Below are positions 55,773 to 63,447 of a DNA stretch of 64,000 nt, piece after piece (the stretch's first letter is position 1; each line of letters starts with the position of its first letter). The stretch comes from Leptolyngbya sp. BC1307 (lineage in GTDB: Bacteria; Cyanobacteriota; Cyanobacteriia; Phormidesmidales; Phormidesmidaceae): contig NZ_NRTA01000018.1 in the NCBI RefSeq assembly GCF_002286735.1, positions 1 to 64,000 of the forward strand, in the 5' to 3' direction. The position numbers were made by a program, and so were the translations under genes. The notes beneath the pieces are model-generated. The model was not told the DNA's origin, searched no databases, and saw nothing but the letters and a program-made list of their open reading frames with translations.

Positions 55773-56012
55773 TTAGCTGATATGGCTAACATTTCGCTGA
55801 ATATACATCTGCAAAAAGATCTGTGCGGCGGAGGGTTCTAAGACATCTAGAGCATTAATGATGTCGGGAATAGAGTCCGCAAGGGGGTCACTCACTTCAT
55901 TGACCCATTGGTTAACGGTAGAGCGAGCAACCCCCATCGTCACAGCCAACCGGTTTTGGCTGATGCCGTGCTCTTGGAGAACACACTTTAAAGCTTTACC
56001 TGCCCTTCCCAT
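55773..56012 (-). CDS. XRE-family HTH protein, 79 aa
   Basis: A single Cro/C1-type helix-turn-helix: LKCVLQEHGISQNRLAVTMG, VARSTVNQWVNEVSDPLADS, IPDIINALDVLEP. The recognition helix is in the MGVARSTVNQWVNE region. At 79 aa it is a stand-alone DNA-binding domain, either a repressor or an antitoxin component. No toxin gene adjoins. It converges on the propeller-protein gene with a 36-base gap. Confidence 0.85.
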   Translation of the reverse strand: MGRAGKALKCVLQEHGISQNRLAVTMGVARSTVNQWVNEVSDPLADSIPDIINALDVLEPSAAQIFLQMYIQRNVSHIS

Positions 56013-56432
56013 TTTTCATATCTCATATGAATGACTACGCCTGCGAGCCTGCTCTTCTGAACTGGCTCTACCAGACTGTTCATAACTACTGACCTCAGTG
56101 ACAACAATCCTGAAGATTTTATACTGAAGTTTCAAGACTATGATCAGAGATAGCTCTGAACTAAGAAATGAATATTAGACAGTAATAGGACTGACACTGT
56201 GGCATTTTTTTTCCAGGTTATCTATGCTTTAAGCCCGAGACCTCTGTGAAGTCAGTCTTTTTTTGTGACGAAACCAATTGCCCAGAGCGACGCTCTGGGG
56301 CTATCACCGCTAGGCGATCACGACTGCTCAGGTAAGATGCTTACTGAAATGATTATGTATTAAAATAGCCGTCTTTCATCCGTGAAAACACAGCCATAGC
56401 AAAGCGCGGATATATTTGGGTCTGTTCAGGCT
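56013..56432. other. intergenic with one strong hairpin
   Basis: A 420-base gap. CCAGAGCG-A-CGCTCTGG at 56282-56298 forms a perfect 8-bp hairpin without a T-run. A TTTTTTT run at about 56260-56266 lies before it. No gene-like frame was found. It should hold the promoter of the HTH gene on the left and the 3' end of the CapA-like transcript on the right. Confidence 0.45.
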
Positions 56433-59120
56433 TTATTCGGCGCTGACTGGCTCAGAATCAGCGGGTACGGGTTCATCGACGGCAGGTAGAGCATCGACGG
56501 CAGGTAAAACAGATAGAGGGCCGACTAGAGGCTCTGCATAAGGGGCGATCACCTCAGATTCAGACGCAGCGTCATCAGCGGGCACAAGGGCTGGTTGGTT
56601 GGTTGGCTCTTCAGCGGCATAATCAGCCGCCGCTGCTGTCTCTGAAGTTTCTTCTGAGGCTTCCAAGTATAGACCGCTACTTTCCAATTCGCTGCCTGCG
56701 TCAGACCGACGATTGTTGACGGGCTCTTCAGCTTCTATCGGCCCCTCTGGCTGAGCGGGTGCTTCTATAGTGGGGGGAAGCTCGCGCCACGGCTCGGTTT
56801 GCTTTTCGCCCCAATCTTCTAACAATTTTTCATCTTGCCAGGGTGCGCTGACCGGCTGATCAATGAACGCATCGGTTTCCTCAGTTACTGTTGGTGCTGG
56901 CTCCGAGGAACGCGGGTTGCGTCTGACCGGCTCGTCTGATGAAGTTTCATCGAACAATGCCTTGGGCTCTGGCAAGACAGGGTTGGGAGCAGGGTCTTCG
57001 TAGTTTTCGTACGCTTCTAAGTTTTCTGCGGGCACTGACTCAGCCTGTGGAGATTTGGGCGGCTTGCCTACCTCTACAGGCGGCCAGCCGTCATCGGGTT
57101 CGACAGTGTTAACCTCAGACTCGGGCGAGTAGGTCTCAGGCAAGTAGGTCTCAGGCGGCAAGGTCTCGTCGGTGACTCCATCCCCATTAAACCCAGCCTC
57201 ATCGCTAGAGGCAGACTCGTTGAGCTTCTGTGGTGCGGTCGGTACGGGGGTAGGCTTAGCCTCTAGCACGGCGGGAAAGTGCATCGGTTGGTCGAAGCTT
57301 TTGGACGCATCGCGGATGGTCTGGAGTATCGCGGCACCGTGCTCACCTGTGGCCATTTGCAGATGAGAGTCTTGAATCGTGACTGGCAAAAATTCTACTT
57401 TCATCTGATGATTGCGCAGTGAGACCTTGAGCGCTGCCGTATCGTGATCGGCTAAGGGCGCGCTGCTAAAGACAAAATCGCCCAGGGAGTAGGCGATCGC
57501 GCGATCGCGATAAATTTCTGCCCCTTGAATCTGGTTAGGATGATAGCCCACCACCAAATCAGCACCTGCATCTACCGCTTCTCGGGCCAGCGCCTTTTGC
57601 CAATCAGCCGGAACAGACGAGGTAGGCAGATTGGCCTGGGAAGTCTCTGACGAGGCGGTGTCAGCCTCCGGCAAACCCTCTTCCGGCGCTTCTAGCGGGT
57701 CTCCCCAGCGGTAGTTGACCACAATCCAGTCTACCTGAGGGCGAATGGCTTTGATATCTTCGATGATATACCGCTGGTCTTCGCTGCTGGTGAGGGCAAC
57801 GCCTGCTTTATTGGCTTCGGCACCGCTGAGCGCTTCGGGGTTGTAGCCTAAATAGGCAATTCGCTGACCCTTCACTTCCAAAATTTCGGGGCGATGAGCT
57901 TCTTGCTGGTTGAGCCCGGCACCTACCCGGTAGATATTTTGCTGGTCTAGGGTTTCGAGCGTTTCGCTGAGCCCCTGAGTGCCGTAGGCCAGGGTGCCTT
58001 CGCTGGCCAGGCTGACAATGTCAATACCACCAGCCTTGAGCGTTTGTACCGCCTGCGGGCGTGTGCGGTGATAGAAGTCTTCTTGCAGAGAAGTGCTGGC
58101 ATAGGCTAGCGGCTCCGCTAACCCCACCATGGCGACATCGGCCTGCTGATAAAGACTGACCCCCGAAAATAGCTGGTCGAGGCTATCGGCTTCTTCAAAA
58201 ACGAAATCTTTGAGGCTAAGTTCACCGCCAAAGAGCAGGGTGATAGTCGGGTCGGCGGGCTGAGCGACCTGATCGTGCGGGATGACTGCGACGGTTTCTA
58301 GCGCGGCTTCGACAGTTCTCCCAGTGAACCGACTGGCCGAACGAAAAGCAACCGTTGTGGCCTCAGAGCCTTCAGGAAAGTCGTCGTCAGCGCTTTCGCC
58401 ATACCAGGGAAGCGCTGTATCTGCTGAGGTAGCCACTGGCGCAGTTAGCCGACCGGCGAGCACTAGCTCAGTGAGTCCGCCAAACAAAAACGCTGCCGCC
58501 GCCGCTCCCGAGATAAAAGCGGCCCGAAAAAACTTGAACTGACTGCGAACCACCTGACGCGCTGCCTGGCTACGAGAAGATTCGTGTACTAGCTGAGGAG
58601 CCCGGTCTTGAGGAATTGCTGACCCGGTAGCGGCCTGGGTATCGGTTACCTGGGCATCAGCTGGCTGAGGTATCGCTGGCTGAACAGCAGCAGGCGCTGC
58701 CTGAGGTATTTGCTGAGGTATTTGCTGACGCTGTTTTTGCTGACGCTGGGCAGCAGTCGGAATCCGAACGCGCTGCTCCCAATTGGTTTTGTCTGTCCCT
58801 AACGGACGAGCAATCAGGTGAACGCCTTCAATCACATCGGAATTGAGCCGGTAGAGGCGATCGCACACAAAGCGAACCAACCGCTGTGGCTGAGGAACCC
58901 GCTCAAACTCCACCAAAATTCTGAGCCGACCCGGCACCTCATCGGCCAGTACCTGAGCGTATACTTGCTGCGACACCAGCGGTTCGTTTAACCAGTAGGC
59001 GATCGCTCGGAAATACCCCGCTGCTGCTAGCTGTGGAATATCTAATCCGGCAAAGCCCCAGGCGGTAGGGTCTAGCATAGGCTCTGGGGGCGCTATTGAG
59101 TTTTGGGGGGCGATCGCCAT
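56433..59120 (-). CDS. CapA-family (PGA_cap) protein with extended tail, 895 aa
   Basis: N-terminal cytosolic region (about 1-190) includes a beta-rich unit RLRILVEFERVPQPQRLVRF and a Gln/Ala-rich linker; one membrane helix follows at about 200-225 (FISGAAAAAFLFGGLTELVL). The PGA_cap domain, related to calcineurin-like phosphoesterases, covers about 290-640: TITLLFGGELSL, DVAMVGLAEPLAYAST, IDIVSLASEGTLAYG, WIVVNYRWGD, ADLVVGYHPNQIQGAEIYRD, IAYSLGDFVFSS. The Asp/Asn/His metal-site pattern is partly degenerate (GGELSL in place of GDxML). A long acidic, Pro/Glu/Ser-rich tail (about 650-895) is likely disordered and ends with two copies of an LPAVD unit. Family members act in capsule polymer attachment; here the role is unknown. 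Confidence 0.82.
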   Translation of the reverse strand: MAIAPQNSIAPPEPMLDPTAWGFAGLDIPQLAAAGYFRAIAYWLNEPLVSQQVYAQVLADEVPGRLRILVEFERVPQPQRLVRFVCDRLYRLNSDVIEGVHLIARPLGTDKTNWEQRVRIPTAAQRQQKQRQQIPQQIPQAAPAAVQPAIPQPADAQVTDTQAATGSAIPQDRAPQLVHESSRSQAARQVVRSQFKFFRAAFISGAAAAAFLFGGLTELVLAGRLTAPVATSADTALPWYGESADDDFPEGSEATTVAFRSASRFTGRTVEAALETVAVIPHDQVAQPADPTITLLFGGELSLKDFVFEEADSLDQLFSGVSLYQQADVAMVGLAEPLAYASTSLQEDFYHRTRPQAVQTLKAGGIDIVSLASEGTLAYGTQGLSETLETLDQQNIYRVGAGLNQQEAHRPEILEVKGQRIAYLGYNPEALSGAEANKAGVALTSSEDQRYIIEDIKAIRPQVDWIVVNYRWGDPLEAPEEGLPEADTASSETSQANLPTSSVPADWQKALAREAVDAGADLVVGYHPNQIQGAEIYRDRAIAYSLGDFVFSSAPLADHDTAALKVSLRNHQMKVEFLPVTIQDSHLQMATGEHGAAILQTIRDASKSFDQPMHFPAVLEAKPTPVPTAPQKLNESASSDEAGFNGDGVTDETLPPETYLPETYSPESEVNTVEPDDGWPPVEVGKPPKSPQAESVPAENLEAYENYEDPAPNPVLPEPKALFDETSSDEPVRRNPRSSEPAPTVTEETDAFIDQPVSAPWQDEKLLEDWGEKQTEPWRELPPTIEAPAQPEGPIEAEEPVNNRRSDAGSELESSGLYLEASEETSETAAAADYAAEEPTNQPALVPADDAASESEVIAPYAEPLVGPLSVLPAVDALPAVDEPVPADSEPVSAE

Positions 59121-59240
59121 TGAGGAGCCTGCTCAAAATTGTTGTCTAATCGTCTGATAGATATCGGTAGATTGAGTGAACCGCACCCGCTCGTACTTGC
59201 CGTAGGAGCATACCCAGTTTATTTGATATTTTGCCATGCC

Positions 59241-60779
59241 TTAAAGATTTTCATCGACATAGGGTTCTTCATAAGGCGCTTCCAGGCTTTGACTCTCTTC
59301 TATGGCCTCCGGTTCGAGCGTTGGCGCTACGTCTTCTTCGCCCGTGCTGCTAGGGTCATTGGCCGGTGCAACCGCTGGCTGAACTGCTTGATCGGCTACC
59401 TGATAGATCCGCCCTGAAATGCGGCGAATCAGCTCTACGGCCCGACCATCGTTAGTGGGGCGCTCTACCAGTACAGCGACGATATAGCGTTTGCCATTGG
59501 ATAGGTCTACGAGCGCGGCATCCCCCAGCACAGAAGCGATGTCGCCGGTTTTATTGTAAGTGAGGGCTTCCTTTTCTTCGAGTCCTGCTGCCAGCAGGCT
59601 TTTATTGTAAGTGCGCTGCAGAATGTTTAAGACGCGATCGCGCGATCGCAGCGTCAAAGTTTCGTCTTGCGTAACCAGCAGCAGCGTCTGGGCCAGGTCG
59701 CGGGCGCTAGTCGTATTCGTGCCGTCAAGATCGGGCAGCGGCCCGTTCAGCCGAGTTTTTTCCAGGCCGTAGGCGGCAAATTTGCTGTTTAGCGCTGCAC
59801 TGCCACCGAGCAGGTCAATCATCATATTAGTAGCGGTATTATCGCTACTAACAATCATTTGAGTGGCCACTTCTAGCGCTGTAAACTGAGTGCCCGGCGC
59901 AGATACCTGCATTTCGCCAGAGCCGTCAGCCAGCTGATCCGGCTGAATGGTCATCGTCTGATTAGGATTGATGCGACCGGCGTCTACTTCTTCAAAAAAG
60001 GCCAGCAAGATCGGCAGCTTGATGGTGCTAGCTGCGGCGATCGCCTCACGCCCGGCCAGATCCACATAGTCTCCCGTATCTACATCGACATAAAAGAGCT
60101 TGGCTGTCAGCCCCGGATAGAGGTTGGGCAAATCCTCAAACTGAGCCTTGAGCGCGGCATTTTCTTGGGCGAGCGGAATCGCAAAGGCGGCTTTGGACTC
60201 AGCAGGCGGCGCTAATGCTGATTCGGTGCGGGCGGCGCTGCCAGAACTACTGCTGCTAGGGAGCACTGTGAGCAAAGTACCGCCAATGGCCGCAATTCCC
60301 AGACCGGCTACGACTAAGCGACCCAGATACAAAAGCGGTAAAGGAGCCTTGAGCGATCGCCGAGCAGAACGGCGGCGGGGACGCGCAGGCGATTCGGTGC
60401 GAGCATGCTGGGCGCGAGACGAGGCGGATCGTGGCGGCGCTGAAATCGCCCGCAGCCGAGTGGGAGCATTGCCTTTTGATTGGGCAGAGGCTAGGCCAGC
60501 GGGTGTACCGGGTGGGCGACGGCGATCACGGCGGCTGCGCCGGGGACGAGTCGGATTTTCATCGGGCGGGCGATCAGGTTTGCGGCTAGTCAGCTTGCTC
60601 ACTGGCTTACCGACTGGCTGGCTACCGGGATGTTTAAGGAGCCGTGGGCGATTCGCAGGGATATGGTTAGAACCGCTGCCTTTAGCCGCTGAAGGGCCTC
60701 GGCTGCTCTGCAATGGGCCGATAGATTGACCTGAACCGGGAGAACCTGGACGGTTGCGCGAGCCGTTAGCATCTGTCAT
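59241..60779 (-). CDS. serine hydrolase of the class A beta-lactamase fold
   Basis: Residues about 1-150 are basic and low in complexity (Arg, Pro, Ser). One membrane helix follows (LLYLGRLVVAGLGIAAIGGT), then a spacer and the beta-lactamase-fold domain (about 225-450). The SxxK motif is AASTIKLPI, the SDN motif is VSSDNTATNM and the KTG motif is YNKTGDIA. There is no ExxLN motif at the position of Glu166: the corresponding segment reads PLPDLDGTNTTSARDL. This suggests a D,D-peptidase-like or other serine hydrolase and not a resistance enzyme. The ATG at 60779 (MTDANGSRNRPG) is preferred to the one at 60818, which would overlap the trmJ-type gene. It follows that gene by 8 bases. Confidence 0.85.
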   Translation of the reverse strand: MTDANGSRNRPGSPGSGQSIGPLQSSRGPSAAKGSGSNHIPANRPRLLKHPGSQPVGKPVSKLTSRKPDRPPDENPTRPRRSRRDRRRPPGTPAGLASAQSKGNAPTRLRAISAPPRSASSRAQHARTESPARPRRRSARRSLKAPLPLLYLGRLVVAGLGIAAIGGTLLTVLPSSSSSGSAARTESALAPPAESKAAFAIPLAQENAALKAQFEDLPNLYPGLTAKLFYVDVDTGDYVDLAGREAIAAASTIKLPILLAFFEEVDAGRINPNQTMTIQPDQLADGSGEMQVSAPGTQFTALEVATQMIVSSDNTATNMMIDLLGGSAALNSKFAAYGLEKTRLNGPLPDLDGTNTTSARDLAQTLLLVTQDETLTLRSRDRVLNILQRTYNKSLLAAGLEEKEALTYNKTGDIASVLGDAALVDLSNGKRYIVAVLVERPTNDGRAVELIRRISGRIYQVADQAVQPAVAPANDPSSTGEEDVAPTLEPEAIEESQSLEAPYEEPYVDENL

Positions 60780-60787
60780 GACTAAAG

Positions 60788-61591
60788 TTAACCCTTCTTT
60801 GAATCTGATAGCGCCCATTCCATCTGTCTGAGGATACCTCTTAGTAGGGCAACTTCACGGGAGGACGGCGCGGCTCTGTGCAGCAGTAGCCTCAGCTTGC
60901 GCATGCGGCTAGGAGCGGTATGCGGATACAAATATCCCACTTTTAACAGTACGGATTCTAGATGCTGGTAGTACCCTTCCAGTTCTTTTAAGTCAGCGGA
61001 TTCCGTCTGTTTAGCAGATAGGGGGGAGTTTAGTAAAGCTTTTTGAGGATTTTGTTGAGGCGGGGAGGGGGTAAGGCTGGCGCGGTGGAGTTCGTAGCAG
61101 CAGATGGCGACCGCTTGGGCGAGGTTGAGAGCGCTGTACCCGGCATCGGTGGGTATTTTGATGAACTGCTGGGCGTAGGTGAGTTCTTGATTGCTCAGCC
61201 CCCTGTCTTCGGGGCCGAATAGGATCGCGGCGTGACTGCTGGCAGCGGTAGAACTGGCCAAAAGTAAGGCGGGCAAGGCAGTTTCAGGTAGCTCCAGCGG
61301 CGCATCAAAACCGCGCTGGCGAGCGGTGGTGGCGATCGCCCACTGACAGCCCGCTAACGCTTCGGGAATAGTCTCCACCCGCCGAGCGGCCCTTAAGACA
61401 TCATCAGCATGGACGGCCATTTGCAGCGCTTCTTCACCCAGAGGATCGCACTGCGAGTCAACTAAGACGAGCTGGGTCAGGCCAAAGTTTTTCATCACCC
61501 GCGCCACCGACCCGACATTGAGCGGGCCAGCGGGCGCAACGAGGACAATCCGTACCGAGGCTAAGGCTGCTTGAGACAATTCTTGCGACAT
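60788..61591 (-). CDS. SPOUT RNA 2'-O-methyltransferase, TrmJ type
   Basis: tRNA/rRNA methyltransferase of the SpoU-TrmJ family (S-adenosylmethionine donor). The three SPOUT motifs are readable: PLNVGSVARVMKNFGLTQLV near residue 25, AILFGPEDRGLSNQEL near residue 130, and YSALNLAQAVAICCYEL near residue 150, which together form the trefoil knot. A C-terminal extension (about 190-267) with the LEGYYQHLESVLLKVGYLYP segment is typical of TrmJ-like proteins. At 267 aa it fits. It is the upstream gene of a pair with the serine hydrolase. Confidence 0.9.
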   Translation of the reverse strand: MSQELSQAALASVRIVLVAPAGPLNVGSVARVMKNFGLTQLVLVDSQCDPLGEEALQMAVHADDVLRAARRVETIPEALAGCQWAIATTARQRGFDAPLELPETALPALLLASSTAASSHAAILFGPEDRGLSNQELTYAQQFIKIPTDAGYSALNLAQAVAICCYELHRASLTPSPPQQNPQKALLNSPLSAKQTESADLKELEGYYQHLESVLLKVGYLYPHTAPSRMRKLRLLLHRAAPSSREVALLRGILRQMEWALSDSKKG

Positions 61592-61640
61592 AATTTAAAA
61601 GTCTACGTCAGCTTCTCCCTAACGTAATCAAAGCCCTTCT

Positions 61641-62456
61641 CTACACTCTATGGCCCGTCAACGCGCAAAGTCTGATCTGCCATCTAAAGTTTGTCCGGTG
61701 TGCGGACGCCCTTTCACCTGGCGCAAGAAATGGGAGAACTGCTGGGACGAGGTGAAGTATTGCTCTGAGCGCTGCCGCCGTCGGCGCAGTCAGGTTGATG
61801 AGGAGACGGGTGAGAGCAGCGTTTGAATGTAGGGATTCGGTGAAGTCGGCGACGGTCTCAACTGCGCCCACTTCTATGAGTTCTGCCTTGGCGTGCGTGG
61901 TGGTGACGCCGATCGTTTTGATGCCTGCCCCAACCGCTGAGCGAATACCTGCTGTCGAGTCTTCAAAGGCGATCGCTGCCTCAGCCCTAATCGACAGCTG
62001 ATCTAAAGCAGTTTGGTAAGGCAGGGGGTCGGGTTTGCCTCTGGGCAAGCGCTCAGCAATCACTACAGGATCGAAAGTGTCGCTGAGTCCCAGTTCCTGG
62101 AGCATAAAGGTGGCGTTTTCTGGGGGTGCGTTGGTGACGACGGCGATCGCAAGTTCCTGGCGTTTAATCTGGCCTAGCAGCTCAAGTAAACCTGCTAAAG
62201 GGGTGAGATTTCCCTGGGCAGCGGTACGAAAGGCCGCTTCCTTATCAGCACTAAAAGCCTCGACTTCTGCCTTTGATAAATCGGGCAGAAAATTGGCTAA
62301 AATCGCTGCGTTTTGTCGTCCGCTGATCTTCTGACGGTAAAGCGCTCGGTCGAGGTCAACGCCGTGCTGGGCAAAGATCTTTTGAAATACCTGAAAATGA
62401 ACTTTGTCGCTGTCTGTAAGGGTGCCATCGAGGTCAAAAATAACGGCTTTGAGCAT
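61641..62456 (-). CDS. HAD-superfamily hydrolase (beta-PGM/PgmB-like) with extended C-terminus
   Basis: Phosphatase/phosphomutase of the HAD family. The nucleophile motif [13 protein letters not shown] is at the N-terminus, motif II is [13 protein letters not shown], Lys motif III lies in [16 protein letters not shown] and motif IV is [17 protein letters not shown]. This domain ends near residue 205-210 ([12 protein letters not shown]), where homologues normally stop. The frame continues to residue 271 without a stop, and the last 61 codons (61641-61826) are exactly antisense to the DUF2256 gene. I infer loss of the original stop codon. The extra residues are low in sequence quality and probably add nothing to the enzyme. 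Confidence 0.88.
   Translation of the reverse strand: MLKAVIFDLDGTLTDSDKVHFQVFQKIFAQHGVDLDRALYRQKISGRQNAAILANFLPDLSKAEVEAFSADKEAAFRTAAQGNLTPLAGLLELLGQIKRQELAIAVVTNAPPENATFMLQELGLSDTFDPVVIAERLPRGKPDPLPYQTALDQLSIRAEAAIAFEDSTAGIRSAVGAGIKTIGVTTTHAKAELIEVGAVETVADFTESLHSNAALTRLLINLTAPTAAALRAILHLVPAVLPFLAPGERASAHRTNFRWQIRLCALTGHRV
61650..61826 (+). CDS. DUF2256 zinc-ribbon protein, 58 aa
   Basis: Short protein beginning [20 protein letters not shown] and continuing [26 protein letters not shown] and [12 protein letters not shown]. The Cys-x2-Cys ... Cys ... Cys-x3-Cys pattern and the RPFTWRKKW string are the DUF2256 signature; the family is a predicted zinc-binding protein, often found near cryptochrome/photolyase genes, with no assigned function. 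It lies entirely within the antisense 3' part of the HAD phosphatase frame. The conservation of this sequence is my reason for calling it a gene. It would be missed by any filter that discards overlapping frames. Confidence 0.85.
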   Translation: MARQRAKSDLPSKVCPVCGRPFTWRKKWENCWDEVKYCSERCRRRRSQVDEETGESSV

Positions 62457-62589
62457 GGATTTTAGTGTGGCTCTGGGGGCAAGGCGCGAGGCCGATGGTG
62501 ATAGATCTTCACATATTGTGGAGCGAGTTGCCGTGATAGTCTAGTTAGCCTGAGACGTTTTAGATGACGGCGATTTTGGGTGAAAAAGC

Positions 62590-62722
62590 GATTTGCCGCC
62601 CTGGTTCGCTGTGATTTTACGGGGAAAGTTCGGTGAAAAACCGGCGCTGTCCCGCAACTGTGATGGATGAGAACTGTGTGAATGGTCACGCGGCTCACAC
62701 CAAAGCCAGAATGCCCGTGCGT
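62590..62722 (+). promoter_or_regulatory. adenosylcobalamin riboswitch
   Basis: The consensus core of a cobalamin riboswitch is visible: GGTGAAAAACCGG at 62632-62644, then GCGCTGTCCCGCAACTGTGA (62644-62663, the B12-box-like sequence), and the closing GCCAGAATGCCC at 62705-62716. The order and spacing fit the cobalamin family. The ends given are approximate. Downstream, CATCTG at 62740-62745 can pair with CAGATG at 62753-62758, which would hide the first start codon of the following gene; the mode of control (translation or other) is inferred. Confidence 0.93.
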
Positions 62723-62755
62723 TTTATTTAACCTAAGCCCATCTGCGCGGTACAG

Positions 62756-63412
62756 ATGCAAACGGTAATGATGCTCAAAAATATTTCGATGCGCGCGGGT
62801 ATCGCCCGGGGCGGATTGGCGGCGATCGCCACCCTGATGCTAGCGACACCAGCATTGGCCCATCATCCTTTTGGTGGCGAAGCGCCCAAAAATGTATTCC
62901 AGGGGCTGCTCTCAGGCGTAGGGCACCCCATTATCGGGCTCGATCACTTTGCTTTTGTCATCGCTGTGGGTTTGCTGGCAGCCGTTTTAAGACGCGGGAT
63001 TACGGTTCCTATCAGCTTTTTACTAGCGGCTTTGGCAGGTACGGGACTGCATTTGGCTGGATTGAATTTACCGGCTTCTGAACTGGTGATTTCTGCTTCA
63101 GTGCTGCTGTTTGGCATATTGGCCGTGACCCATCGTCGGTTAAATATATTGGCTGCGATCGCGCTGACGGCACTAGCTGGCATCTTTCATGGCTATGCCT
63201 ATGGTGAAGCGATTATTGGGGCAGAGCCGATGCCGATAGTCGCTTATTTGGTCGGGTTTACGGTGATTCAGGGGGCGATCGCCTACGCTGCCTATGGACT
63301 CTCTCTACGTGCGCTCAATCAGAACCCTGCGGCTGGAATGACCTCTCTACGACAGGCAGGCTTCGTCATTTGCGGCGCAGGTGCAGCTTTTCTTGGCAGT
63401 TTACTGGTTTAA
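62756..63412 (+). CDS. hupE: HupE/UreJ family cobalt (or nickel) transporter
   Basis: Six-helix membrane protein with an N-terminal signal (GGLAAIATLMLATPALA) and the family motif H-P-x-x-G-x-D-H in VGHPIIGLDHFAFVIAVGLL. The start of the mature protein, HHPFGGEAP, is His-rich, as expected for a metal-capture site. Later motifs include FHGYAYGEAIIGAEPMPIVA. HupE proteins take up nickel or cobalt; placement under a cobalamin riboswitch and before cobW indicates cobalt for B12 synthesis, an assignment known from comparative genomics. Starts at 62756, 62768 and 62771 are all possible; the first overlaps the riboswitch hairpin. Confidence 0.9.
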   Translation: MQTVMMLKNISMRAGIARGGLAAIATLMLATPALAHHPFGGEAPKNVFQGLLSGVGHPIIGLDHFAFVIAVGLLAAVLRRGITVPISFLLAALAGTGLHLAGLNLPASELVISASVLLFGILAVTHRRLNILAAIALTALAGIFHGYAYGEAIIGAEPMPIVAYLVGFTVIQGAIAYAAYGLSLRALNQNPAAGMTSLRQAGFVICGAGAAFLGSLLV

Positions 63413-63447
63413 GGCCACTCTCTTTTAGGGAAACCCTATCAACAACC

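Noticed and set aside
62462-62761. 99-codon minus-strand open frame
   Set aside because: It lies over the conserved cobalamin riboswitch and is not protein-like.
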